Shown here: positions 11,916 to 26,639 of the stretch, in pieces
Layout: every line of letters begins with the position of its first letter
Numbering within the stretch: the first letter of the stretch is position 1
NCBI GenBank assembly: GCA_907165065.1
Contig: OU015529.1
Location: 7,117,054 to 7,181,053, forward strand
Direction of reading: 5' to 3'
DNA length: 64,000 nt
Source: Caprimulgus europaeus
Taxonomy: Eukaryota; Chordata; Aves; Caprimulgiformes; Caprimulgidae
Translations under genes and position numbers: made by a program
The notes under the pieces: model-generated
Told to the model about the DNA's origin: nothing
Databases searched by the model: none
Seen by the model: the letters and a program-made list of their open reading frames with translations, nothing else

Positions 11916-14900
11916 TACAAACCAGCCTTTTGTGATCTCTTATAAACTTGCCAAGTTAGGACACAGTTAAACCTGAAATCAAACCAATGTTTAGAAATAC
12001 TGCAACTACAGCTTTCAGTCCTCATCACTGTAATCAGGATTTCAGCTGCTTTGCTTTGCTGCAAGGTCTTTAGAACATGATGGCTGACCAGTGATGTGAA
12101 AAGCAGATTTACTGTTATTAGCTATAAACACTGTAGCACAACAGAAAAAACCCCAAAATATTAATCTGTGCCATAGCATAAAACATGCACATAAGTCATG
12201 ACAATTAGCAATAATTTGTCATTCTGTGATATATTCAATTTTAAGATGGCCAAACTGTTGGTTATTTTGCTATGATAGCTGTCTTCTGCTCTGAGCAGCA
12301 GCACCTCCTCCTCTCCCCAGACCAGCCTAGGGTCCTTGACCTGAACAAACCTGTCTGTGAACAAACTTGAGAAAGGAGAGGTCTCCCTGAAACAAAACCT
12401 TATATTGGCAGATTTTTTTTTTGCTGTAGATCTAGCCTATTAATCTAGCCAGGGATTACCTATCTCACCCAGGGATTTGGTTCTGAAGAGGTGGCTGGGC
12501 AGAGCTGGGTTCGGGCAGGTCACAGCAGCACCTATCCCGCACGCCGAGGCTGGTCCCAGAGCTGGAGTGAGCGTTGTCACCATTCTTGGCTGGCAGGGAT
12601 TCCCTAGCACTGAAGTGGGGAGAAATCAGAGCTAGTGATGCTGTCCTGAGATAAACCACTTGAGATAAGTCTTACTGTGATCAAACCATGACGCTGTCTT
12701 GAGAGAAATGATTTCAAGTGGTATCGGTTTGCAAGTTTTGTCTTTTCAATCACAAAATATCTTATTGAAAATTTTTTTCCAAAACCTCTTCTAACCATTC
12801 CTTTTCCCTTCCTACTCTGAAATATCAGAGGGTTTTGTAAAGATTTGATTTTAAAAAGATGAAAATTTTGAAAATAACTCTACTTTGAGCCTGTTTATTG
12901 CAAATTTATTTAGAATAAGCTTATTTTTAAACTGTTTCCTAGCTGTGATGGGCTGCAGGAGTGTAGTGATACACTAGATGGTATGGGTATGCACTGTCTG
13001 GAGCTTAATGGAAGATGTGATTCCTGGCTTGCAGAGCTTGTTGCAGCTTTGAAAGAAAGTCCAGCCTAAGCAGTGGTTTGCTCTGGCTTTTGAGAACTTC
13101 TTTAGCTGGGACTGGAGTCAACGTAGATTTCTGGCACTGACAAAGGTCTGTACCATTTGAAAGATTTCCTGTAGGCTAGAAGACTGTCTAGCCTGTGGGC
13201 TTGGCTTAGACACAGCCTTACTCCAATAAGTATTTATTGGATATAATATTGGAGGAATAGCTGAGGAAGGTCTACTCCAGTTAAAAAATACAATTTTAGC
13301 CTAGGCAAAGGCTAGAATGATTCAAGAGGAGGGAAGGAGGGAATTTTTTTCAGCCTGAGAGTTGTATTAGCATCAAATCACCTGTGAATCTTTGTTAAAC
13401 TAGCTTAGTTTCTATGGACCTGAGAATCCCAGCAAGCTGATTTTCCTTGTGTTTTTCCAATGCCCAACGTGTCTTCCTTCCTTTCTCTACCCAACAGTAC
13501 TTGTGTCTGCAGCAGTGCTGTGTGCTTTCGTTCCAGGTCCTCATAAAAGGAATGAAGCTGGGTCTGACGTCCAGCCAACTGGTTTTCCTCATTACAGGTC
13601 CCTGACAGCTGGGAGCTCCCAGTCATCTTCTGGGCCTGGCCTGCAACCCCAAAATTGGTGGATGTGAGATGACACTGTTGAGTGAGTTTGAAGATGGCTT
13701 GAAACATAAAGGGGCCTCTCTCTTGGAGAGGTGCCTGGCACAGGGATAACCCAGAGATGAGGAAAACAGGTATCAGGTAGGAAGACAACATCCTCTGAGC
13801 TGAAGGGTTAACAGCAGATTGCTGCTTCTCCTCCTTTGCCTCTACTGTTATCATGATTTATATATTTGAAAGTAGGGATGATTAATAATCCACAAACCTT
13901 CAGCCTGGAAGGGAAGCACTTAGCATACCAGAGTGTACTATGATGCAAACAGTAAGAAATGATTAACAAGACTAACATTTCCCCTCCTCCTCAGATAACT
14001 CAAAAGCAGCATCTGTGGTCCCTTGCACTTCATGGCTCCCAGCAGTTGGGTGAGGGCTACCAAATGGCTTCTGTATCAAAAGGCCATAGCTAAAAGTCTG
14101 TGTACTGCAGGTACCATGGAGATGAGTCTGGCACAATTGCCTGGAAAGATAAATATAGTGAGCATGCTGTTCCTGGAGCTGGATATAAATGTCTCCATTC
14201 CATATGTGCACTGTTACTCTTGAGATAAGGAAAAACTGGCCTATAAAGTCCTGACTGACCTGAGAAGTCAGTTAAAGTACAGAAAGAGCCACTGAGTACA
14301 GTGGTGGAATTCATCTGCTGTTTATCAGCTTGGACCTTGATGCTTTCTTTGCTCAGCCCTGGCAGGACTCAGCGTAGAAGCAGGACAATGTGGCCACAGA
14401 AGAGAGAAACAAAACCAGGAAAGTAAATTGGAGGGACTTGGTCTCTGAGGTAACGGCACATTGAATGCTGAGTTGCAGCAGTTCCCAATATCTCTTCAGT
14501 TCATAAAGACTGATCACTACCAGCTTTGTTCTGCAGCCTCTGGTGAAAAAGAAAGGATCTACTTAACTCAGAAAATACTTTGGAGGTCAGAAAGTGTTTT
14601 TCTTTTCCCTTGGGTTTTCAGTGCTAGTGGAGGGGGCAGATTTGGTTTCTTAAATACAAAGAGGCAACCTAACAAGGTCCTCTCTCTGTGCTGATATGAA
14701 AGGGATGAGGGGAAGTCCTAGTAGCCCAGCAAAAAATGTATAGAAGAAAATCAAATGGAGATGTGGGCAGCTCAACTGTCCCTTTTTCATGCAATGGAAT
14801 TAAACATGAGAAGGGAATTTGCATCATCCTCATGTGAGAAAGGAATAATGTTACTTTTTTTGTGCTAATCCGCATCAGTAGTAAAGTGGGTAGATGGGAA

Positions 14901-17900
14901 CTGGTAAGGGTTGTCTGTGACCTACTTCTTTCATAATGGTACAAACAACCCTTTTAAACAAGATACAATGGCAAAGCCAGGGCCTCAGAGGAGATTCTGA
15001 ATCCCCTCCCTTCCCACCAGGGTCAATAGGATCTGAAAGTCTTCAGCATCTTGCCAGCTATCACTGCAGCATCCATGGAGACAGCATGTTCAGTCCACAC
15101 ATGTTCCTTGCGTTGGAGGGTGAAGGACAGCAGCGTGCACGTGCAGTGATGCAGTTATTGCAGCAACACCCATGTGCAGTGATGAGTTACTGCATGGTGA
15201 GTGTGAGCAGGGCCCTAAGCCACATTCTCTTTGATTATGTACCCAAGGACACACGGGTTTTGGTCTGGCATATTCTTTTATGATCCTTATGAGAAAGTGG
15301 GATTTAATTTTTAAAGTGAGACTTCCTTAGCAAAAAAAGAACAATTCCCATTAAGCTTATTTCAATAGACACCACAGTTTGCAGAGCTGCTCCACGTTCC
15401 TGGCAGCAGCTCCTCCCCAAACACTACCCCTGCCACACTCCCCTGAGCCTGTGGACCAAAATGCCCTCCAGCACACTCAGCTGTGAGCCTTAAGAAACTT
15501 GTTAGATTTGGCTGAAAACATCCTCAGATGCTGTTTTTAACATCACACTGGACTTTCAGTGAAGTTAAACTTGTTTGGAAAAGTTCCTACTTTGTCCTTA
15601 ATTTCCCCTTCCCTCCCCCTGGCTTAAGTCAGATAACTGAGAATAACAGTTTATTTAGAAATATTGAAAGGATGTCTTATAGGAATTTTATTTCCCAGAT
15701 GGACTCCCTGTTCCCTCATGCACCACAAACAGCTGTCTCCTCACCCTGGAGAATATTTTGTAATGTGTGATGGGGATATAATATGACAGGGTACGTGGCT
15801 TCTGGAGAAACTTGGAGTATAGGAACATTACTCCAAGGAGGTTCCATGATAATATTTCAGTAGTGATATTTAAGTTTCTTTCTTTTCCACAATAAGCTTC
15901 AAGGGTTTTTTCACTGTAAAGCAGTCTAGTCTTATGTCAGATTTGCTCTACACATATTTGCTATATCAAGCCAGCAAAGCTGAGCAGAAAAGGCAATTCT
16001 CTACTGTTGAGCTACACCACAGGTTTGAGAGAAGAGACTTTACAGCATAGGTGGAGCCAGACAGGGGTTATAAACAAAGTAGGTGTGCATCACCCCTATT
16101 TTGTTCCTTAGGATGGTTTCACTGAGCCCCCTGCCCCTGAACAAGGTCTTTCCTGCAGTGCATTTAGCTGCATTTTTGCAGCACACTGGAGGAACAACAT
16201 CCTTTCTGCAAGGGTATGTGAGTTATACTGCAAACACTGTTACTGAGACTAATCACAGACAGATGTCAACAGGAAGGTTTTCTCTGGCTCCACAATTTCA
16301 CTTAGTACCATATGATGGTCTAGTCCTTTTGTAAAGATGTTAATGAAAAGGCAGGACCAAGCCCCAGCCAACACTGGACTAAGTGTCTCCTAAAATAATG
16401 GTTGGCAGAGGACAGAATGACCTGCTGTCTCTCAATACCCTCCTCATGCTCTGCCTCAAAAGCACAGGGAGTTGAGGGTCTTGTCAAGATAATCAGCAAA
16501 ATGTAAAGAGCTGAAAATATTCTCCTGAAGAGTAACAGTGTTCAAGGATAGGGCAAGGTCCTCCAAAGAATGACTGAATGATTTTAGGATGCACATCTGT
16601 GTTTTCTGCAAGATGAAGGACAAGGCAACACTGATCACCCATTGCAGGATAAAGGGAACAGCACAAACAAAAAGGAAGTGGCAGCATGTCAGGGTATTGG
16701 ACAGCTTCATCTGAGAAATTTCATCACAGGGGACAATGATGGCTTTGAAGAGGCTGTAAAGAGAATATGTCTGGTGCATGAAGCTCTGCTGTCTTGAAGT
16801 GAATAAGGAGAGACAAGGGAGTCTCCTGAGGTTCAAAAGGAGAGTTGCTTGAGAAATGCTTGTTCTTGATCCTGCTTTCTGCAGCAAAGACAGTACTAGC
16901 ACAAAAAACCTGCTCATCTTTGAAATGCAATGTCACAGGTGGGATTTTATAGTTACCTGATGCAGCATTTCACAAAACGAGATGGTCAGAATAAAGATTA
17001 GTGTAAAGGAGGTGCTGACAAAGAATGAGGGAGCTCCAGTTGTTTGGACACGTCCAGGTTGCTTGCTGAAAGCCTTGGCCTTTGGTTGGGTAGAGGAAGA
17101 CTTTCCAGAAGGCAGGCTGCTCAGGGTGCATGTGGACAACACAGCTCAGTGGTGCAGGAGGGACTGAGAGGTTTTCTCTGCTGCATTGCAAGGTGTAGCA
17201 TGATGAGAAGGTAGCACCTAGGGCTGCCAGCTTACCTGTAACAAACCTCTAACAAAAGTTGCAGTCTGGGGTCCCTTCATCTCTCTGCACTCTTCCTGTG
17301 GCACAGTATAGTGTGTCCTAGATTTGTGCTAAGATGTTGGGAAGCTTTTGGTGGCATGTCACACCCAAGCTCTGGAGTTCCTCCTGCCTGATGCTTCTAG
17401 TGCAACATTGCTCACGGCTGCAGAAAATCTGACAGCATGATTGGTCCTTTTTGTCCTCTGTTCTGTTCTTAAAACCACACAGTGAAGGGGCAGTGCTGCT
17501 CTTCTAGGGTCAGAAAGGCTTCCTGTGGAGGAGCTTGTGACAGGCTCGGATGCACATTTGGAAAGAGCACAGGTCTAGAGTGTGTTAGTGGCTCAGGTCA
17601 CCACCTTATGTAATCTCAGTGTTATGTGGTGCAAAGAGACCAGCGTTTGGCCAGCAAATCCATAGAAAGGAAATATTTCAATCAATCAGCTCCATTGGCT
17701 TGTTCCTCTTCCCTGTTTCACTTCTGCTTTTCCCACTTCTCTTTATTCTCCACCCTCTTCTCTCAGACCTGACTGCTTTCATTAGAAGGTTGAAGGGCAG
17801 AGCCACATTAGTCTCATACATTTGCATGAATATCAATTACAGCTTGGATACCAGAAGATTTTTCTTACTTTCAGCAGAGTTGAGACCTAATTCTTTACAT

Positions 17901-18907
17901 AGACCCTGCCTCAGGTAAAACCTGGGGATGTTTTCCCAAAGTCAAGCTTGCCATCTCTTCTTCCCACTCCCTCCCATCATGCTGACAGCCTTTTGCCTTT
18001 TTTCTGTAGCATCTTTATACACAATGGTTATCAGGAGATGCCATTCGCCTTCCTGCCCTTGAAAGGCAATATCCACACAAGCTCTCGGGCAGAATTTGGA
18101 GTGTAGAATCTCTGCTGTTCAATTACCATGGAGCTTATCTCTTTCATGTGTGACTAGATATTGTATTTTTTTTTTCCCCAGCAAGACTGAAGTTTAAAAG
18201 GACAGAAAAAAATTCTAGTGCTTGATATGGAGGAAAACATCTAGTGTTTAAATGAATGGAGTTTATGGACTACTGGAAAATAGGACTATTTCTGAGGAAA
18301 TAAATGTTTCTCTTATTTTGTAGTCTTTGCTGCACTGTTGGTGAGCAAATTCAGATCCTCAAGACAATAAAAAGGTCAAAAGCTTATAGCAAACTTTACA
18401 TCTATTCTTTTCTGGACTCTATGAAACCATCTTTTGCTTTCATAGTGTCCATTTTACCCACGGTAAAATAAGCTCTGTCTGCAGGGCAGCAGAAGGAAGG
18501 CCGGAGAGAGCTGGCAATAAGTCTAAGGTATTTTTTTGTTTGAATTACAAAAATACCAGTGAACTTTACTTATGGGTTAGCATTCCACTTTGCTGGCTCC
18601 TCTGTAGAAATCAAGCAAAAAGGCAAATCCACCCAAAAGGGATTTTGATTTAAGCCAGTGAGTCCCACACCTCGTTTGCTCAGGTACCACTGCTGTAGGA
18701 GGACTGTGATCACTACAGGCAGCAGCTCTCTCTGCCATCTCCAGCGCTGTAGCTGCTCTCCTGGGAGGAGACCATGGGCTCAAGTCTTCCCTGGCAAACA
18801 GACAGCAAACCAGCAGTGCTGGTGTGTTCCCTGCTGTGGGACCTTGCATGCTCCTTGCTGGTGAAACCCTGGTCTAAGTGATTGCTACCAACAATGATTA
18901 CAGTTTT
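11916..18907. other. Intergenic, no gene seen
   Basis: About 7 kb without a recognisable repeat or gene. The longest frames, a 149-codon one at 13,405-13,854 and a 153-codon one at 16,456-16,917 (both minus), are within what chance allows in this much sequence and match no family I know. Confidence 0.5.
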
Positions 18908-19155
18908 CATAGAATCACAGAATGGTTTGAGTTGGAAGGACCTTAAAGATCATCCAGTTCCAACCCCCCTGCCATGGCAGGGACACCTTCCACTAGACCA
19001 GGTTGCTCAAAGCCTCATCCAACCTGGCCTTAAATGCTTCCAGGGAGGAGCAGCCACAGCTTCTCTGGGCAACCTGGGCCAGTGTCTGACCACCCTCACA
19101 GTGGAGAATTTCTTCCTAATATCTCATCTAAATCTCCCCTCTTTCAGCTTAAAGA
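18908..19155 (-). mobile_element. CR1 LINE 3' fragment, antisense
   Basis: Inverted copy with the tail (catagaatcacagaatgg), the 'ccttccactagaccagg' block and the inverted 'cagtggagaatttcttccta' block. The 5' end fades out near 19,155. Confidence 0.93.
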
Positions 19156-20130
19156 GGGTAGGTTTAGATTTTGTCTCCCAGAAACACTGATCTCACCCTT
19201 TTGCAGTATCTTTCAGATACACTCCTAAAATGGCTGAGAGCTGCAGTGTCTATTATATGCACACAGGCTAGGCAACTGAAGGAAGGGGAAATACATGATC
19301 TAAGATAGATCTATTAATTTTGGGTCAAGATGTGGCAGTCTACCATGAAGTTTTATAGCTATAGATAGTAACAGGAGCAGTGACCTTTAATTATAGCAAG
19401 ATAATAGGCACTGCTCTAATACAGAAACAGCTAAAAATAAAAGCCAGAGTAAAAATACAAAGTATCTCAGAATGTGATCACATTTTCCACTGATGGAAAA
19501 CATAGCTCAACTCTCTGCATTACTGAAAAATGTTTTATTTTGCAGATACTAAGGTTACGTTTAGATGCTGAGTTGGTATGGTTTAATTCAAAGGATCACA
19601 TTAGGCTGGTAAATTTAGAGTAACCAGAAAACTGCATGGATATTCCCACTTTGGTTTAATCTGGAGTTATTAAATTTGGGTTGAGTTTGATTTGATTTTG
19701 TCTGAATTTGAAGTAAATGAAAACCCTCCATGTAAAATTAAATTTACCACCCGTAAATTAAAACAAGAGAGATTCTTTGATACACTTACTTTAGCAAGTA
19801 GATGTGGTGGGTGAAATAGAGCTGAGTGCCTGATGTCCATTCTGTGTGTGTTTTGAGGGGGTTGTTTTAGATGAATTCATGGTCTGAGTGCCCGTTAAGG
19901 ACCAGGGCATTATTGCAGCTCATCTGGTGGTTTAGTTTCATCGAAGAGAAATCCAGAGCGTGTGCTTCCAGACTGCTTCATGGACATCACTCAAAGCAAA
20001 GTGGGAACAGTCAGGATGGTTTCTTCAAAAGCACACTTCTGACCTGGACTAAGGTGCAGATGTGGTTGCTTCCTGGCTAACCAAGTGGTTGGTGCATGTC
20101 TGTGGGTCAGAGGGACCTGTGAGAGCTCCC
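19156..20130. other. Intergenic, no gene seen
   Basis: AT-rich sequence. No exon, RNA gene or further repeat could be supported. Confidence 0.55.
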
Positions 20131-20705
20131 AATAGAATTATAGAAACATTTAGATAGGAAAAAACCTTTAAGATTGTTGGGTCCAACAGTAAACCCAGCC
20201 CTGCCAAATGCACCACTAAACCACGTCCCCAAGTACCACATCTACAATTCTTTTAAATCCCTCCAGTGATGGTGACTCCACCACTGCCCTGGGCAGCCTG
20301 TTCCAATGCTTGATGACCCTTTCAGTGAAGAATTTTTTCCTAATATCCAACATAAACCTCCCCTGGTGCAACTTAAGGCCATTCCCTCTTGTCCTATCAC
20401 TTGTTATTTGGGAGAAGAGACCAAGACCCACCTCTCTCCACCCTCCTTTCAGGTATTTGTAGAGAGCCTCCTTTTCTCCCCTCAGCCTCCTTTTCTCCAG
20501 GCTCAGCACCCCCAGTTCCCTCAGCCGGGAACTCAGCACACTTGTGCTCCAGACCCTTCCCCAGCTCCGTTGCCCTTCTCTGGACACGCTCCAGCACCTC
20601 CGTGTCCTTCTTGGAGTCAGGGGCCCAACACTGAACCCAGCACTCGAGGTACAGCCTCACCAGTGCCCAGGTGGATGATCACTGCCCTGGTCCTGCTGGC
20701 CACAT
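20131..20705 (-). mobile_element. CR1 LINE, longer 5'-truncated copy with RT C-terminal remnant
   Basis: Antisense CR1 of a second subfamily, shared with 29,645-30,330 and 52,527-53,072. Reading on the minus strand it holds the end of the reverse transcriptase ORF, with the conserved [20 protein letters not shown] region, then the 3' UTR with 'ttggatattaggaaaaaatt' and a degenerate terminal octamer. Sequence beyond 20,705 no longer aligns with the 29.6-kb copy. Confidence 0.92.
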
Positions 20706-23700
20706 ACCTCACTTCTGGGGCTCCCAGGTGAGCCAGCATTGCAATACCTGGGACCTCCCAGGGCAGCCCATGAAATTCCTTTTCCTGAGGAGAAACTTTC
20801 CAAAGTGTCTAATATTTCTTCTGTGAATTGCAAACACCTTGCTTTGCTTTCCAAATACTAAATTTACCAATCTGCAACCAAAGCTGCTGTTAATGAATGG
20901 AAATTAGCTTCATTTTCCTCTTGAAGAAAAATAAAGTGGCCCATTGGAATTAAAGCAAAGACCCAAGACAGGAAAGGACTGCTTACAACTCAAGATGTAT
21001 CAAAAGAATACAGTCTGTAAAAGCAGCTGTGTTTCTTTGAAATGTACTTTTCACTTTTACAGCAATGTGGGCATCTGGGTTTTTATTATCTTAGAGGTAA
21101 GGAAAAATTCCCACTTTCCAGGTTTTGCTGACAAACTTTCTGCACCTATTCAGATAAAGTGATTTTTGAACTGTCTTGGAATGCAGCAACAATTGCAAAC
21201 TGTGAATAGCAGCTCTGTGGATATGCTAGTCAGGGCTACCATCGTGCTACAAATTAGAGAGAGAGCTGAAAAAAGTTTGAAGAGCTGCCTTGTGAGCATT
21301 GAGAAGCAATCAAAACCCACCCCTGCCCTGCCACATATCCTTCCACAATAGGATCTTCCTCATATCTGTTGACAAACTTTGGCTAATGTTTCTGCTTGCT
21401 AAAAGGTTTTCTGCCAATACAGCAACATATTGCAGATAAAACCTAATGAGCTGAATTTAACAAAAAAAAAAAAGCCATGTGGCTTCCTTACAGTGATGCC
21501 CATCTGTCGGCTTAGTGAAGCAGCAGTGTGCTGCAGCTGCACTCCTTTGCTTTTTATCAAATCAAAATAAAGCTGTGCACCCCAGAGTCAGGTATGATAA
21601 ACAGGCCAGCAAATTGCCTTACATGGGTATCATACAGCTCCTTATCTATCTCACTTTTCAGAGCAGCATAACCAGATGGCTCCTAACGGTGGGTGAAATT
21701 TTCTCCGTTGTGTTTTTGGCATTGAGCTAGAGGGATGTAGTCCAGAAGTCCACCACCAAAACAACAGATATTTAAATTGGCCTGGGACTGAGATTACAGC
21801 CTGCAAACAGAACTTTTGAAATCGAAGCAGATTTCATTAATAGCAAAGGAAATGCCTATTTAGAGTGGGTCTGGTGGAACAAAAAGGGCACAAAACAATT
21901 AAAAAAAAAGTCTTTGTGAGCAGCTTCACAGAACAATGAGGAGGTTGGCCTTCCTCCAACCTCCCGGCTGGCTGGTGCAAAGCAACTGGCCTTTCCACAC
22001 CTCCCTTATTTATCTCAGGGGCAGTGGGAATAGGGAAGACTTCCCTGGCCACTGGCTGGGGGCTGGAGGCATCATCTCCCACCAGCCCTCTCTGCAGCCA
22101 AGAGTGCAGAGGATAATAGCATTTCTGCTGCGATTGGAAGTCGGGCCATTAAGAGGGCTTGGGGATATGGAGCATCTGTCCATGATAGAATTCCCTGTTG
22201 AGAGCAGGATGTCACAGGCTAAAGGCTTAATTTTCTCCTGGCTCATCTTTTTCCTGGTTCATTTGTCAGAACAATCTGAAGTTTAAAATGTAAAAGGAGC
22301 TTGCTCTTCCTTGAACTGGCTACTAAACAGTCTTGGTGCTTTTATCTAATCTGTGGTTTCTGCATCAGTTCCAGGTGTGGGAAACGGTCAAAAAACCTCT
22401 AAATTCAGAGCAAAACGGTTTTTGCTTGGGACATTGGGAGTAGAAACTTTGTTGATGTGTGTGCCATGCCTTTGTAGGTGGGTTTTAAATTCAGTTGGTT
22501 CTAGGTCTCAGAGCTAAAGGTAAAATTAATAACTTGCTTCCAATGTGTACCCAAGCCTCTTCTATTACTGGGAACGTGCAGCAGATTTGCATGAGGTTTT
22601 GCAATCACCAAGAGAAACGTATGAAATAGAGCAGATTGAAATTGTTTAAGAATGTGACTGCTGATGAACTTTTTCAGCACATTACGCTTCTGTGAATTTA
22701 GACTTATCTGAACACTTGTCTTGTCAGCACGTGTGGGTACCGGTGTCTGCTCTGGGGGCTGTCACCCGCACAGTTGTACTAACATTTCAGAGGGTGAAAC
22801 CTGGAGCTTCTCAGTTGTGTGTGCTGAGGTGAAACAAAGAATAACAATGTCATATTTAGAAAACCAACTGAATAGTGGCAGAATTGGCAACTTTTTTCCC
22901 CAGGTCATTAAAAATTATTTAGATCTACCATCCTTCTGATGATCAGGCTATTTGTATTCATGTGCCTTTGCATGTAGGTAGGAGCTTCATTTTAGGCAGA
23001 GATAACTGAAACAGTTGTCTTCTTTTCCCCTAGTGCAACCTCTATATGCCTCACAAAAATATGCTTCTGCTGAACAAAGCAGCATTAAATTAACTGTAGA
23101 GATGTTGCAGATGGGTGCTCAGACAAAAACCAAACGTACCTAATTCTTGTACATAAGACATTTCAGGATTGCCAATACTGTGAATTGTGGTCATTCCTTG
23201 CTGTTTGGATGAGATGGTGAAGGCTGTATCCACATCATACAGCTGAGGCAGGACAACCATATGATCAGTGTCAGAACCAGGCAGCCCTAATTCACATTCT
23301 TCCTCTTCCCCGTGTTGTGGCTGCATCCTGTGGATATAACAAAACGAGAGGACGCTTGTCTTGAAAAGGGTGTCAGAACTAACATGGAGAATGTTAGTTA
23401 CCTACAGTGTGGTGGCATCTGAATGCAGACAAATAGAGTTTTCTTATTTTGGAAGTGATGACAAATGTAATGTTGAACTGGTTTTGCTTGAGCAACGCTG
23501 TGCAGTGGTGGCCAAAGTTTGTTGGAAGGTATTCTGTGAAATATGTACCCTGGGAGCTACATTTGCCCATTGCATGTGCTGTCACCTGATTTACAGAAGC
23601 AAGCCCTCAACTTAGGTCAGGAATCTGAGGCAGCTCCCTGTGACCAGAGTGATTTTATTTCTATCTGACCATTGTTTCAAATTCTGCCCCATTTTTTATG

Positions 23701-26639
23701 TTCCTAAGGTCACATCTTTTTATCTCATGCATTTCACCTCTGAGCAGTTATGTTGTGTGTAAATCCTCCCTAAACAGTATGAAGAACATTGTAGAAATCC
23801 ATCCCTTTTCCAGATGCTGCAATTTGCCTAAAAGCATGTTGAACAATTTGACTTTCTTCCTAGTATTTTATTCATGACTGCAATTTTTTCTCTTTAGCCA
23901 AGCTGTAGATGAGAGGAAGAACGAACAAGATGGCTGAGTTAAATATAGCGCTGGGGTTGAAGCATAACAGACTGTCCAGGGTTCCAGTCATAAAAGAAGA
24001 AAGAAATTACTTCAGAGAGGATTAAGCACTCTCTTGCTATAGAAGTTGTACATGATGTCACATCATGGAGAGTAGAGAACAGCATGCTAGGAAAAGGAAA
24101 ATCCTGGGATGCTGACCCAGAAAATTAACACACTGCTCAGTGGTTAGCTCAAAATGGAAGAGGAGTTTCACAACTCTTTTTCCTGATCTAGTGACAGTTG
24201 TGACAAAGCTATATGCTGGAGTCACAACTCCAGCTTCATCGTGAGTGTCTGTGTGTGTGTGCCTGTGGGTAAGGAAAAGTCATGTCTTTGTAGAGCTACG
24301 TGTCCTAGAGCCAGTGAGCTACAGGGTAACCACACTGTGGGCTGTACTAAAGCAAGAAATACAGCCAGTCTCTCTCCACCCCATAAAGCTCTGCTCAAAC
24401 TTCCAGGAGTAATTTACTCATGCCAGCTCTGAACCTCTAAATATCAGGAGGCATAAGAAAATTACTCCTAGAAAGATATATGAAACCCTCAAAGGAAGGG
24501 AGTGTGTTTGGATGCTGTTCCTGAGCCTTTGTAGAGGCCGAGGTCTGCAGAACTGCTATGGACAACCTGTGTTGTAGCCTTAGGATCTTCATTGCTCGTT
24601 GATCTGTGTGTGTGGCTCCAAGACGTGGCTAGCAGCTCCCTACCCACACTGGCAATATTGAACTTTCCAAAGACAAGAGCTGGGCTGTACACAGACAAGG
24701 AGCTTCTTCCAGGACAAAGGGAGAGACAGGCAAAGGAGGGCAGAGCTGGGTTTGAGAGTTGGTGGTTGGAGGCACGGGGGCTGTGACTGTTGATGCTACA
24801 TCTCCATCCCCTGAGCATCCCCTCACTCCCTGGAGCTGTAGGCATGCTGCCTTCAGGACTTTGGCACAGGATGTGGGACCACTGCAGCTCTGCAAAACTT
24901 GTTGTGGAGGTGCTTTTTCTCCTGAAGTTGTGAGGTGCATGGTTTGTGTGAGTAGAAAAATCCACGAAACTGTGGCTGCATTGGTTATGGTGGGAGCTGT
25001 GTGGGAGGGAGGGAGATTGTGTGACGGGGGCAGAAGGTGCTCGGGACTGCTGGGTTCGCTGTGCTGGAGGGGATCTTCCACTGCCAGCGACCAACTGTGA
25101 GAAAATGTTGGAAATAGTTTGCAAGTCCTTGCAAGCAAAGCAAGCCCTGGGTTTTTAAAAGGTGAGAGGGATTCAGTCACCTTGGTTGGTCACACAAAGA
25201 GTACGGGCTGAAGCAGGAGGACAGTGACTTCTTTCTTTTCTCACATGGTAAAAGCTTTACTTATTTTAGTGTCACTATTAAATTGTGCTGTGATGGATGC
25301 AACAGGGTCCCTGTGGTGAAAATCAACCTGTGCCTACCCGACCATGCTGATAGGTGCTGTGTAAAGACCTAGAATTTTTTATTGCACAGACATACTGGGA
25401 ATTAAGTAGCTACAGAGAAGAAAATGTTAGATCAGCAAGGGACCTGCTCACACTGCTGCCTTCCCCTCTATAGGAATGTAAATGCCCCTTCTGTGAAGAG
25501 AGGGGTGAAATAAAATTGGACACTGAGAGCAAGACCATTCATCTGCTATTCTAGTTATTAAATGAACCTCATAATAGTGCTGATTAACAAAATGTTTCAC
25601 TGAAATACATCCAGTACCTGTCTCTGTACAGAAACCACTATAGTGAAATGCTACTTCTGCTGAATGGATAGCAAAATCATCATAAAGCCTGTTGAACAAT
25701 TTAACCCACCATCCACTAGCTTCTAGAATACCATTCCCCTTCAATACCCATCTTTTGTGGAGAAAAAGGGATACTGGACACTAGCTTCATTTCAATTGCT
25801 GTGTCTCCAGATCTTCATGAAAGCCATTTGTCCACTGAGTTTAGTGCCTTTTATTAGGAATGACTTACTGGAAAAGAATGTGTTTCACATTTAGTGACCC
25901 TGAGCATTAGAAACAGGTGAAGAATTGATTTTTTGTTGTTGTTGTTTGCTGACTGAACTAGGAATGTGTGAGGAAAATGCTTGTGGATTGATCCCCTCCC
26001 CAACTTTTTTCATCTTTTCACAGAAATGTAAAATAAAAAAGCTAAAAAGGTTTGTGTTGGCCCAAATATTTCTTTGATATAGCACAGAATGTGCTGTCCT
26101 GAAAGTGTGAAAATGAATGGCCTAGCATGCTTTTACCAGAAAAAAACAGTGTTTTCCAGTGAAAACATTGTAATTTGTCAACTGGTTCAGCTGACCAAGC
26201 CTGTACTGCGTTTTGATATAAATATTCTTTCTTGTGTTCACCCCCAACAAACGTAGACAATTCTGCTATGTGCCCTGGTAGGCCAAGCAGGAAGGACTGT
26301 ACCTGTTACACCTGTTGGAGTCTGAGCTGGAGTTGGTTTTGGTTGTCCTAGTTGCTATATGACCACCACCCTGCTAAGTTGTGGTGTTCTTCGTGTTATT
26401 TCATTTTAGGATGTGAACACTTGCAGCTCCATCTGACCCTACTTGCTCTGTCATTCTTAGGCAGCAGAGTCCTCCACAGGGCACCTCAGCTGCTGCTTCT
26501 GGGAATGAGTAAGGTCTGATCTCCCACTCTGGCAGGTCATTGGTAGAGCCAGTTCATCATGAAACGGGGACAACCTGTGCAGAAGTGGTGCCTGGTTCTG
26601 TGGGCTCACAGAGAATGTAGAGAGCAGAGAACGCTCTCT
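20706..26639. other. Intergenic, no gene seen
   Basis: About 5.9 kb. It contains an octamer word (atttgcat) near 22,590 in a stretch that could be regulatory, a GT-rich patch at 24,242-24,266 and a GC-richer block at 24,500-25,180 with unusually long open frames on both strands (see findings). Nothing is recognisable as a gene. Confidence 0.5.

Noticed and set aside
13405-13854. A 149-codon minus frame with an internal signal-peptide-like stretch
   Set aside because: No homology is recognised, no promoter or splice context is seen, and the length is within chance.
16456-16917. A 153-codon minus frame with hydrophobic stretches, considered as a decayed membrane receptor (for example a taste-receptor relic)
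   Set aside because: No receptor signature motifs in the right order, the upstream frame is broken, and this length is expected once or twice by chance in 64 kb.
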